DNA of 10,665 nucleotides from Candidatus Omnitrophota bacterium (lineage in GTDB: Bacteria; Omnitrophota; Gorgyraeia; Duberdicusellales; Duberdicusellaceae). Under the pieces are notes generated by a model. It saw nothing but the letters and a program-made list of their open reading frames with translations, searched no databases and was not told the DNA's origin. The translations under genes and the position numbers were made by a program. Positions 5,331 through 10,665 of this stretch are shown piece by piece (positions within the stretch are counted from its first letter, which is position 1; the number at the start of each line of letters is the position of its first letter). The DNA is taken from the NCBI GenBank assembly GCA_015486615.1, contig WFRI01000059.1, positions 1 through 10,665 of the forward strand, read 5' to 3'.

Positions 5331-5801
5331 ATGGACCTGTTGGAAATTAGAAAACATCCGGATAAAATTTTAAGAAAGCAATGTTTGCCTGTAGATGATA
5401 TTACAGGGAAAGAGTTTAGGCTTTTTGATAGGATGTTTTCTACGATGAAGCATTTTCTCGGTATAGGATTAGCAGCGCCTCAGGTTGGTATCGCCAAAAA
5501 ACTTATTGTGGCAGAGGTAGACGGCAAGATTATAAAATTGGCTAACCCGGAGATTCTTGAGACAAAAGGGGAAGGCTATATGGAAGAGGGGTGTTTGAGT
5601 GTCCCCGGCTTAGGAGTCAATATAAAAAGGCCCTTTGAGATAGTTGTAAAAGGATTGAATGAAAAAGGCAAGTCTGTTGAGATTAAAGCAAAGGGGCTTT
5701 TAGCAAGAGTTTTACAGCATGAAATAGACCATTTAAAAGGCAGGCTTATTATTGATTATATGAGTTTTTTCGAGGGAACAAATTTTAGGTTTAAGAAATA
5801 G
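5331..5801 (+). CDS. def: Peptide deformylase
   Basis: Removes the formyl group from the N-terminal Met of new proteins at the ribosome; a metalloenzyme with Fe2+ or Zn2+. All three signature motifs are intact: G44-IGLAAPQ (44-51), E86-GCLSVP with metal ligand C88, and H130-E-I-D-H134 with ligands H130 and H134 and catalytic E131. At 156 residues it is the compact type without a long C-terminal helix. The ATG at 5331 lies 19 bp after DUF89 with a poor ribosome binding site, so it may depend on readthrough from upstream. The fmdB-type gene follows 9 bp later. The usual partner fmt is not present in the window. Confidence 0.96.
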   Translation: MDLLEIRKHPDKILRKQCLPVDDITGKEFRLFDRMFSTMKHFLGIGLAAPQVGIAKKLIVAEVDGKIIKLANPEILETKGEGYMEEGCLSVPGLGVNIKRPFEIVVKGLNEKGKSVEIKAKGLLARVLQHEIDHLKGRLIIDYMSFFEGTNFRFKK

Positions 5802-5810
5802 GAGGGTGAT

Positions 5811-6023
5811 ATGCCAACTTATGAGTATTTCTGCGAGAACTGCGGGTATAAATTTGAAAAATTTCATGATATGACGGCTAAGCCGCCGAGAAAATGTCCT
5901 AAATGCGGCGGTGTTTTAAAAAGGGTTATTGGAGAAGGCTCGGGAATAATTTTTAAAGGCTCAGGGTTTTACGAAACGGATTATAAAAATAAGAGCTTAG
6001 GCTCGCGTGCCCATTCTCTTTAG
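5811..6023 (+). CDS. FmdB-family zinc ribbon protein
   Basis: A 70-residue protein opening with MPTYEY, typical of the FmdB family. Four Cys (C8, C11, C29, C32) form a zinc ribbon of the CENC/CPKC type. The tail IFKGSGFYETDYK is also family-standard. The name derives from a putative regulator of formylmethanofuran dehydrogenase or amidase genes, but the real role is unknown. A strong AGGAGG precedes the ATG, 9 bp after the deformylase stop, so the two form one transcript. The stop codon lies in the loop of a perfect 7-bp hairpin (6012-6029). Confidence 0.93.
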   Translation: MPTYEYFCENCGYKFEKFHDMTAKPPRKCPKCGGVLKRVIGEGSGIIFKGSGFYETDYKNKSLGSRAHSL

Positions 6024-6029
6024 AGAATG
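6012..6029 (+). other. Hairpin spanning the stop codon of the zinc ribbon gene
   Basis: CATTCTC (6012-6018), loop TTTA, GAGAATG (6023-6029): a perfect 7-bp stem whose loop and first stem base hold the TAG stop. It is followed by AAAA, not a T-run, so it does not look like an intrinsic terminator on the + strand; it may protect the RNA 3' end. Confidence 0.35.
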
Positions 6030-6052
6030 AAAAGGTTCCGTCTGAAATAAGA

Positions 6053-6082
6053 TTGCCGATAAAGATGGGCTAAATATATATT
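6053..6082 (+). promoter_or_regulatory. Possible promoter for the DUF1684 operon
   Basis: TTGCCG (6053-6058) and TATATT (6077-6082) are 18 bp apart and match the -35 and -10 consensus at 4 and 5 of 6 bases. They lie in the 88-bp gap before the DUF1684 gene, where a transcript start would be expected. AT-rich DNA makes such matches common. Confidence 0.3.
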
Positions 6083-6111
6083 TCTAACTGCATAGAAAAT
6101 AAGGAGGTGCA

Positions 6112-6669
6112 ATGGATACTGAACGGTGGAGAAAAAATCTTGAAAGCGAAAGGAAGCAGAAGGACGAGTTTTTTAAACGGGGTTATCAATCTCCTATTTC
6201 TTTTGAAGAAAGAGACAGCTTCAAGGGCTTAAGTTACTATCCTGTTAACATTAAATACAGATTTGAGCTGAAGCTGTTTGAGCATTCTGATAAGGAATCT
6301 ATAAAGATTGAAGATACCAAAGGAAACATACGGGAATTTATAAAGTGGGGGGAGTTTAGGTTTAATATTGATAATACTGCCTGCAAACTTCAGGCTTATA
6401 AAGCAAGTCCTGACGAGAATGTTTTGTTTGTCCCTTTTAAAGATTTAACCAGCGGAAAAGAAACTTATGGAGCGGGGAGATATTTAGATTTAGAAATGGG
6501 AATGGATACAACTCCACAGGGCAATTGGATACTTGATTTCAACAAGGCGTATAATCCGTGGTGTGCTTACAGCAGTAATTATGCATGCCCTTTTACTCCG
6601 CCGGAGAATTGGCTTAAGGTTCGCATAGAAGCCGGAGAAAAATATATTCATAAAGAGAAGGGAGCTTAA
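6112..6669 (+). CDS. DUF1684 protein
   Basis: A 185-residue protein that matches the DUF1684 pattern along its full length: WR..LESERKQKDEFF at the N-terminus, an FKGLSYYPV segment, LFVPFKDLTSGKETYGAGRYLD in the middle (residues about 105-126), then LDFNKAYNPWCAYSSNYACPFTP and a closing IEAGE. The biochemical role of the family is not known to me. No signal peptide or membrane segment is visible, so it is probably cytoplasmic. AAGGAGGTG gives a strong start. The DJ-1/PfpI gene begins 1 bp after its stop, so the two are translated from one transcript. Confidence 0.9.
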   Translation: MDTERWRKNLESERKQKDEFFKRGYQSPISFEERDSFKGLSYYPVNIKYRFELKLFEHSDKESIKIEDTKGNIREFIKWGEFRFNIDNTACKLQAYKASPDENVLFVPFKDLTSGKETYGAGRYLDLEMGMDTTPQGNWILDFNKAYNPWCAYSSNYACPFTPPENWLKVRIEAGEKYIHKEKGA

Positions 6670-6670
6670 A

Positions 6671-7201
6671 ATGAAGTTAGAAAGGAAGAAAGTTGTTATG
6701 TTGACAGGGCCCGGATACGAAGATCTTGAGTTCTGGGTAATTTATATGAGAATGATAGAAGAAGGTGCAGAGATAAAGATAGTAGGTTTGAATAAAAACG
6801 AGGAATATGTAAGCAAATCAGGCGGTTTGAAAGTAAAGAGTGAATACAGTGCTTCTGAAATATCACCGTCTGAAGTGGATGCAGTTTTAATCCCGGGCGG
6901 ATGGGCTCCTGATAAGATAAGAAGAAACGAAGACATCCTTAATTTGGTGAGAAAGGCTTATGAAAGCAATAAAATTATAGGAATGATTTGTCATGCGGGA
7001 CTGGTAGGCATATCAGCGGGGATTGTTAAAGGCAAAAAAGCAACAGGCTCAAGAGGCATAAAGGATGATTTGGAAAATGCAGGTGCTTTATGGCAGGATG
7101 AACCTGCTTTCTGCGACGGCAATTTGGTGTGGGGCAGGGTAGTTAAAGATATTCCTTATTACTGCCGGGAGTTAATTAAGGCTTTGGCGGGTGAGCAATG
7201 A
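6671..7201 (+). CDS. DJ-1/PfpI family protein
   Basis: A 176-residue single-domain member of the DJ-1/PfpI superfamily, which includes proteases, glyoxalases, deglycase-like proteins and chaperones. The nucleophile elbow is I106-C107-H108-A109-G110, and acidic partners lie in GPGYEDLEFW (E17, E20). The IPGGWAPD loop (74-81) and the TGSRGIKDDLENAG segment are typical of the PfpI branch. Which activity it has cannot be settled by sequence alone. A GAAGGGAG site sits inside the end of the preceding gene. Its stop overlaps the start of the YggS gene as ATGA (7198-7201), so the three genes 6112-7881 are an operon. Confidence 0.92.
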   Translation: MKLERKKVVMLTGPGYEDLEFWVIYMRMIEEGAEIKIVGLNKNEEYVSKSGGLKVKSEYSASEISPSEVDAVLIPGGWAPDKIRRNEDILNLVRKAYESNKIIGMICHAGLVGISAGIVKGKKATGSRGIKDDLENAGALWQDEPAFCDGNLVWGRVVKDIPYYCRELIKALAGEQ

Positions 7202-7881
7202 ATATAAGGGAAAATTTTTTAAAGGTGCGTCAGGAAGTTCCTGATTATGTAGAGATTGTCCTTGCGGCAAAAACGAGAAATGCAGATGAGATAAAGGAAG
7301 CAATTCTCGCAGGGGCCGATGTTATTGGGGAAAACTATGTTCAGGAAGCGGAACGTGCTTATAAAGATATGGGCGATTTAGCGAAAAAAGTAAAATGGCA
7401 TTTTATCGGCACACTGCAGAAAAATAAGATTAATAAGGCGTTGAAGGTTTTTGATTGTATCCAGACGATTGACTCGCTTACTCTTGCGGAAGATATAAAC
7501 AAGAGGGCAGAGAGAATAGACAAAGTGATTTCTGTCTTTATAGAAATAAATATTGGCAGTGAAGTAACTAAGTCCGGAGTTGAACCTGAGTATGAGGCAG
7601 TAAAAAACTTAGCGGCGGGTATTGCAAAACTAAGATATCTGAAATTAGAAGGGTTGATGACTATGGGCCCGCGGGTGGGAAACCCTGAGGATTCACGGAT
7701 GTATTTTAGGAAAGCGAAGGATATTTTTGGCAGGCTAAAAAGCATTAATATTCCTAATGTAGATTTAAAGTATCTTTCTATGGGAATGTCTAACTCTTAC
7801 AAAGTGGCAATTGAAGAGGGAGCGAATATGATTAGGCTGGGAACAATCATATTTGGCAGGAGAGCCTGCAAGATAAGGTGA
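7198..7881 (+). CDS. yggS: YggS/PLPBP family pyridoxal phosphate-binding protein
   Basis: Binds pyridoxal 5'-phosphate and helps keep the level of free B6 vitamers and amino acids in balance; no enzyme activity is firmly known. The PLP lysine is K25 in VLAAKTRN. Further family marks are GENYVQEA, WHFIGTLQKNK, GLMTMGP and, near the C-terminus, LSMGMSNSYKVAIEEGANMIRLGTIIFG. At 227 residues it is near the usual size, with an N-terminal region slightly shorter than in Escherichia coli. The start overlaps the preceding stop by 4 bases. Linkage to a DJ-1/PfpI protein and DUF1684 could reflect care of reactive carbonyls or PLP, but that is inference. Confidence 0.95.
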   Translation: MNIRENFLKVRQEVPDYVEIVLAAKTRNADEIKEAILAGADVIGENYVQEAERAYKDMGDLAKKVKWHFIGTLQKNKINKALKVFDCIQTIDSLTLAEDINKRAERIDKVISVFIEINIGSEVTKSGVEPEYEAVKNLAAGIAKLRYLKLEGLMTMGPRVGNPEDSRMYFRKAKDIFGRLKSINIPNVDLKYLSMGMSNSYKVAIEEGANMIRLGTIIFGRRACKIR

Positions 7882-7961
7882 GAAATACTAAAGATAATAA
7901 TCAAGAATTTTGGGCCTGGGTGGGATGCGGCAGTTTTTGTATTACTATGCAGTTTTTTTGA
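7878..7961 (+). CDS. Possible 27-codon mini-ORF overlapping the yggS stop
   Basis: GTG at 7878 overlaps the TGA stop of yggS as GTGA and opens a frame of 27 codons to TGA at 7959-7961. The product would contain WAWVGCGSFC and end in MQFF. AGGAGAG lies 12 bases before the GTG. The overlap is of the kind seen in operons, but the frame is short and its Phe-rich end comes from T-runs. It may be a gene remnant or chance. Confidence 0.15.
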   Translation: MRNTKDNNQEFWAWVGCGSFCITMQFF

Positions 7962-7970
7962 AACAGCATA
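7946..7970. repeat. Hairpin between yggS and the glycosylase gene
   Basis: TATGC/GCATA and GTTT/AAAC pair around a T-rich loop, with one A-A mismatch. The left half, TATGCAG followed by seven T, also occurs at 1439-1452 just before the Nudix gene. It could end yggS transcription in part, though the T-run is in the loop and not after the stem. Confidence 0.25.
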
Positions 7971-8007
7971 GCCGGCTGTGAGACGTAAATGGAGGCCTTA
8001 GTTTGCG

Positions 8008-8586
8008 ATGGATAGTTTAGAGAAGATAAGCGAGGAAGTCGCTAATTGCAAAAAGTGCGGCTTGTGTAAAGTGCGGCTGAATCCGGTTGTGGGGGCGGGC
8101 AGTCCTGAAGCAAAGATAATGTTTGTGGGAGAAGCCCCCGGGGCAAATGAGGATAGAACGGGCGTTCCTTTCTGCGGGGCTGCGGGAGGCATATTAGATG
8201 AGCTTTTAGGCAAAATAAACATTAAGAGAGAAGATGTTTATATCGCCAACATTTTAAAGTGCCGTCCTCCGGGAAACCGCAACCCGGCTAAGGAGGAAAT
8301 AAAAATGTGCACTCCTTATCTTGACCGCCAAATTAATATAATTAAGCCGAAAGTTATCTGCTGTTTAGGCAATTTTGCCGCTTCTTATATAATGGAAAAA
8401 TTCGGCCTGAAAAGCAGGATTCAGGGCATAAGCAGAATTCATGGAAGCATTTTTGATTATCGGTCTCTTTTTGCCTCTATAAAAATTATGCCATTGTATC
8501 ATCCGGCAGCGGCTACTTACAATATTAATATGAAACCTGTTTTGGAAAAAGATTTTATGAAATTAAAAACGCTTTTACCCCGTTAG
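8008..8586 (+). CDS. udg: Family 4 uracil-DNA glycosylase with [4Fe-4S] cluster
   Basis: Removes uracil from DNA as the first step of base excision repair. The 192-residue protein has the family 4 cluster ligands C14, C17, C85 and C101 (CKKC, KCRPPGNRNP, MCTPYL). Motif 1, GEAPGANEDRTGVPFCG (41-57), holds the catalytic region. Motif 2, YHPAAA (164-169), supplies the DNA-contact His. The GEAPG form argues for family 4 rather than family 5 (UdgB-like). The usual Val of PFVG is Cys (C56), a minor change. GGAGG lies 12 bases before the ATG, somewhat far. The last two residues and the stop codon (CCCCGTTAG) are supplied by an ACCCCGTTAGA-family repeat. It appears to be transcribed alone. Confidence 0.95.
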   Translation: MDSLEKISEEVANCKKCGLCKVRLNPVVGAGSPEAKIMFVGEAPGANEDRTGVPFCGAAGGILDELLGKINIKREDVYIANILKCRPPGNRNPAKEEIKMCTPYLDRQINIIKPKVICCLGNFAASYIMEKFGLKSRIQGISRIHGSIFDYRSLFASIKIMPLYHPAAATYNINMKPVLEKDFMKLKTLLPR

Positions 8587-8596
8587 AGAATACTCT
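8577..8596. repeat. ACCCCGTTAGA-family repeat, half copy 4
   Basis: ACCCCGTTAGAGAATA (8577-8592) repeats the left half of the 1234-1259 hairpin almost base for base, but the right arm is reduced to CTCT (8593-8596). The TAG at 8584-8586 within it is the stop codon of the uracil-DNA glycosylase gene. This shows the element placed exactly at a gene end. Confidence 0.6.
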
Positions 8597-8662
8597 GTGG
8601 CTTGCGCGGGAGATACCCTGCTAAAAATACCGTTGATTTTCCCGGTAAAAAACATTTTTTTC

Positions 8663-8690
8663 TTGACAAAACAGGTTTTTGTCATATTCT
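8663..8690 (+). promoter_or_regulatory. Promoter of the arsR operon
   Basis: A perfect TTGACA (8663-8668) and TATTCT (8685-8690) lie 16 bp apart, with a run of T just upstream. The start codon of arsR is 43 bases further. The -10 region abuts a palindromic AT-rich operator, as expected for an autoregulated ArsR gene. Confidence 0.6.
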
Positions 8691-8720
8691 AATATTCTAA
8701 TATGCGAATATATTAATATT
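8684..8720. promoter_or_regulatory. Palindromic operator for the ArsR regulator
   Basis: Two direct copies of ATATTC (8684-8689 and 8692-8697) face GAATAT (8706-8711) as inverted repeat partners. A wider imperfect palindrome runs from 8691 to 8720, with 13-base arms (three mismatches) around GCGA. The site overlaps and follows the -10 box and stops one base before the segment holding the ribosome binding site. ArsR/SmtB dimers bind AT-rich inverted repeats at such places and block transcription until their signal releases them. Confidence 0.55.
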
Positions 8721-8733
8721 ACCAGGAGGCTGT

Positions 8734-9015
8734 ATGACCGTGCTTATTGACAAAGAAGTAGCTGACCTTTTCCGGGCCTTAGGACATCCTACCCGCATTG
8801 CTATGGTTAAGGAGCTTTTGAAAGGATATAAATGCGTAGGTGATATAAGCGGGTTTGTGCATGCAAAACAGCCTAATATATCCCAGCATTTGGCGATTTT
8901 AAAGGCGGCGGGAATTGTAAATTTCCGCCAGGAGGGCAGGCTGAAGTGTTATTCTTTGAATAATCCCAAGTTGATTAGAATAGTGGTTGAGGCAGCGGAA
9001 GAATTTTCCAAATAA
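8734..9015 (+). CDS. ArsR/SmtB family transcriptional regulator
   Basis: A 93-residue winged-helix repressor. FRALGHPTRIAMVKELL (13-29) is the family signature, and QPNISQHLAILKAAGIV (46-62) holds the recognition helix. C34 (GYKCVGDI) sits where arsenic sensors carry CVC, but the second Cys is missing; another Cys, C72, lies in the wing. Neither the classic arsenite site nor the His/Asp metal site at the C-terminal helix is complete, so it may sense thiol redox state, reactive sulfur or a metal by another site; this is inference. CAGGAGG before the ATG is strong. It leads an operon with a methyltransferase, a small protein and a Trx/Grx fusion, and probably represses its own promoter. Confidence 0.93.
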   Translation: MTVLIDKEVADLFRALGHPTRIAMVKELLKGYKCVGDISGFVHAKQPNISQHLAILKAAGIVNFRQEGRLKCYSLNNPKLIRIVVEAAEEFSK

Positions 9016-9025
9016 GTTAATTGCT

Positions 9026-9592
9026 ATGGCATTATTGGGAGAGTTTGAAAAGTGGGTAAGCAGAGACGCTGAACAGTTTTTAAAAGGCATAGGCGTAAAA
9101 CGTGGCCAGTATGTCCTGGATTTTGGCTGCGGCAGAGGATGTTATTCTCTGCCTTTAGCAAAAGCCGTAGGGGATACAGGAAAAGTTTTTGCTTTTGACA
9201 GGGACGAAGGTTCTCTGGCTGAGTTAAAAACAGCAATGGCTGAATACGGGCTGGATAATATAGAATTGTTAATGGGCGATACCAAAGTCCCGCTGGAAGA
9301 TAATTTTCTGGATTTTATTTTATGTTATGATATGCTGCATTATTCAAAGGACCGGCGGCTTATTTATAAAGAAGTTTACAGGCTTCTTAAGCGTGGAGGA
9401 ATATTTTCTCTTTATCCTAAGCATTGTAAGGATGATTATCCTTTAATGGAACTGGCTTCTTTTGGCTTGGATGATATTATAAAAGAAGCGGAGATGTCCG
9501 GGTTTGAATTAGCAGGGAAATTTTACAAACGATGCCTGCACGATTATAGTTATAACGACTGTGTTGTTTTAAATTTCCTTCCGAAAAAATAA
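9026..9592 (+). CDS. Class I SAM-dependent methyltransferase
   Basis: About 188 residues with a Rossmann methyltransferase fold. Motif I is VLDFGCGRG, the acidic loop after strand 2 is FAFDRD, and motif IV is ILCYDMLHY; RLLKRGGIFSLYP is the usual post-motif segment. The C-terminal part (YPKHCKDDYP, KRCLHDY) has several Cys and His that might bind a substrate metal or thiol. It resembles general UbiE/COG2226-type methyltransferases, and the substrate is unknown. It does not show the overall pattern of arsenite methyltransferase ArsM, although the ArsR neighbour invites that idea. The ATG at 9026 is chosen, 10 bp after the arsR stop. The frame is open further up to a TTG at 8987 within arsR, and no good ribosome binding site decides between them. 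Confidence 0.88.
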   Translation: MALLGEFEKWVSRDAEQFLKGIGVKRGQYVLDFGCGRGCYSLPLAKAVGDTGKVFAFDRDEGSLAELKTAMAEYGLDNIELLMGDTKVPLEDNFLDFILCYDMLHYSKDRRLIYKEVYRLLKRGGIFSLYPKHCKDDYPLMELASFGLDDIIKEAEMSGFELAGKFYKRCLHDYSYNDCVVLNFLPKK

Positions 9593-9602
9593 GGCAGGTG
9601 TT

Positions 9603-9764
9603 GTGGGATTAAAGAGTAAAGATATCATTAGACTGGTTAGGCCTGATTATGGGGATTTGCGGCCTTTATGTATGGACGGGACAAGAATAGAAGTTTGTTC
9701 CGGGCAGAGTGGTAAAAAACATACCTTTTTAGTACGGGAAATTAGTGAAGGCTTTGGAAATTAG
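9603..9764 (+). CDS. Unrecognised 53-residue protein in the arsR operon
   Basis: A GTG at 9603, 10 bp after the methyltransferase stop and with AGG a few bases upstream, opens a frame of 53 codons ending at TAG 9762-9764. It fills most of the 198-bp gap before the Trx/Grx gene. The product has charged and hydrophobic residues spaced like a small beta-rich domain (RIEVCSGQSGKKHTFLVREI), with two Cys, C23 and C32, and no signal peptide or membrane segment. I do not recognise the family. Support comes from the fit in the operon, the spacing and the natural-looking composition; against it are the short length and the GTG start. Confidence 0.5.
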   Translation: MGLKSKDIIRLVRPDYGDLRPLCMDGTRIEVCSGQSGKKHTFLVREISEGFGN

Positions 9765-9790
9765 TTAAGATTCAGGAGGGTGATGAAGCA

Positions 9791-10372
9791 ATGGCCGAGT
9801 GGGTAAAAGATGTTGAGCATTTTGAAGAAATCCAAAAAAAACATAAGGATTTTATGGTAGTTATGTTTTATGCGGGTTTTTCTTCTAATGCCAAGAGAGG
9901 GTTAAGCGAAGTGGAGGCTTTCAGCAGGGACAACAAAGATGTCCCTGCTTATATCGTGGATGTGGAAAAAGTAAAAGGTCTGCATAAAAGGTTTGAAGTA
10001 AAAAAAATACCTACGGTAGTAGTTGTAAAAAACGGCGGGGTTCTTAAAAAAATAGAAGGGGTTGAAAATTCCAAGTTTTATGAACGGGTTGTTTTGGGAG
10101 CAAAGAATCCTGTTTTTAAGAAGGCTGTTAAGGCTGTTTCTCACAGGATTGTTGTTTATACTGGCCGGGGGTGTCCGGCCTGCAGTATGGTTAAATCCTA
10201 TTTGCGGCGCCGGGGCGTTAATTTTCGGGAGATAGATGTTTCCAGCGACCAAAGGGCTGCTCAGGACCTAGTCAGGCGCAGCGGGCAGATGGCAGTGCCG
10301 CAGATTGACATTGACGGCAGTTTAATCGTAGGGTTTGACCAGACAAAGATAGATAGTCTGCTTTTTAATTAA
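9791..10372 (+). CDS. Thioredoxin-fold/glutaredoxin fusion with inactive N-domain
   Basis: A 193-residue protein of two redox folds. Residues 1-105 form a thioredoxin fold (VVMFYAGFSS, VDVEKVKGLHKRFEVKKIPTVVVVKNG with the cis-Pro), but the place of the CGPC active site reads FSSNAKR (30-36), so this half cannot do dithiol exchange. Residues about 118-193 form a glutaredoxin-like domain with C128-P-A-C131, VPQIDIDG and GFD, like the YruB-type family. The N-domain probably binds partners while the C-domain reduces disulfides or glutathione- or thiol-mixed disulfides. I recall related proteins with an equally degenerate N-domain, so it is likely a family trait, not a new mutation. AGGAGGG lies 10 bases before the ATG at 9791. 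It closes the ArsR operon. Confidence 0.92.
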   Translation: MAEWVKDVEHFEEIQKKHKDFMVVMFYAGFSSNAKRGLSEVEAFSRDNKDVPAYIVDVEKVKGLHKRFEVKKIPTVVVVKNGGVLKKIEGVENSKFYERVVLGAKNPVFKKAVKAVSHRIVVYTGRGCPACSMVKSYLRRRGVNFREIDVSSDQRAAQDLVRRSGQMAVPQIDIDGSLIVGFDQTKIDSLLFN

Positions 10373-10384
10373 TGTCCAAGGGAT

Positions 10385-10665
10385 CAATAGCGGCACGGGG
10401 GCCGGCTCAACGCAGGGCAATGTCGGGATTGGATTGCAACGAGATAAGACAGTCTTAAAAAGTTGCAAATGCAACAAAACAAGACTGTCTTAAAAAGTTG
10501 CTTTAGGCCTGCATCTTTTGGACTTACGACGTTGGACTTTGGGCATTCAAGCAATAGCGGCACAGGGCATATCTCAACGCAAGGCAATGTCGGGATTGGA
10601 TTGCAATGAGATAAGACAGTCTTAAAAAGTTGCAAATGCAACAAAACAAGACTGTCTTAAAAAGT
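10385..10665. repeat. Long direct repeat, 167-bp period, with internal hairpins
   Basis: Positions 10385-10498 and 10552-10665 align without gaps over 114 bp with 8 mismatches, seven of them near the left end. Each copy contains a nested hairpin: AAGACAGTCTT, AAAAA, GTTGC, loop AAAT, GCAAC, AAAAC, AAGACTGTCTT (10446-10491 in copy 1). The copies are separated by 53 bp of other sequence. The second copy runs to the window end, so the array may continue. It directly follows the Trx/Grx gene. No coding sequence is supported here. Confidence 0.85.

Noticed and set aside
7359..7745. 128-residue open frame on the - strand
   Set aside because: It is antisense to yggS, whose family motifs are clear across the whole region.
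9026..9592. Arsenite methyltransferase (ArsM) call for the methyltransferase
   Set aside because: Only the ArsR neighbour supports it; the length and Cys positions do not show the ArsM pattern.
10384..10644. 86-residue open frame on the - strand at the window end
   Set aside because: It is made of the two repeat copies, so its product just repeats itself; no ribosome binding site or recognisable domain.

Overview
The window looks like a chromosomal segment of an anaerobic, AT-leaning bacterium. The bacterial signs are strong GGAGG-type ribosome binding sites, a TTGACA promoter, peptide deformylase, and a tRNA-Ala with an encoded CCA end. The anaerobic signs are desulfoferrodoxin, a 2[4Fe-4S] ferredoxin, a Mrp/NBP35 Fe-S carrier, a radical SAM enzyme and a [4Fe-4S] uracil-DNA glycosylase. 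All protein genes lie on the + strand. No gene fixes the phylum. The gene mix and the many short palindromic intergenic repeats remind me of candidate phyla such as Omnitrophota or Elusimicrobiota, but that is an impression, not a result.

Layout. 92-266: two tRNA genes, Ala(GGC) and Glu(CTC). 267-718: a gene-poor stretch full of small repeats. 719-1102: desulfoferrodoxin. 1103-1462: a second repeat-rich stretch. 1463-1972: zinc-ribbon Nudix hydrolase. 2073-5311: a run linked to Fe-S and metal chemistry, made of a ferredoxin with an Arg-Gly tail, a Mrp ATPase, a 67-residue four-Cys protein overlapping the end of mrp, a COG0731-type radical SAM protein and a DUF89 metal phosphatase. 5331-6023: peptide deformylase and an FmdB-type zinc ribbon. 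6112-7881: DUF1684 protein, DJ-1/PfpI protein and YggS PLP-binding protein, tightly packed with an ATGA overlap. 8008-8586: family 4 uracil-DNA glycosylase. 8663-10372: a self-contained unit with its own promoter and palindromic operator: ArsR regulator, class I SAM methyltransferase, an unrecognised 53-residue protein, and a thioredoxin-fold/glutaredoxin fusion. 10385-10665: a long direct repeat with internal hairpins, running off the window end.

How the parts may work together. Much of the window fits oxygen, thiol and metal-cluster care in an anaerobe: superoxide reduction (dfx), Fe-S carrying (ferredoxin, Mrp), damage control (Nudix, DUF89, DJ-1/PfpI, uracil repair) and thiol redox (Trx/Grx). 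The best candidate for something undescribed is the ArsR-methyltransferase-small protein-Trx/Grx unit. After it come the RG-tailed ferredoxin next to Mrp and the small four-Cys protein. At least four copies or remnants of a palindromic repeat built on ACCCCGTTAGA lie between genes, and one supplies the stop codon of the uracil-DNA glycosylase gene.
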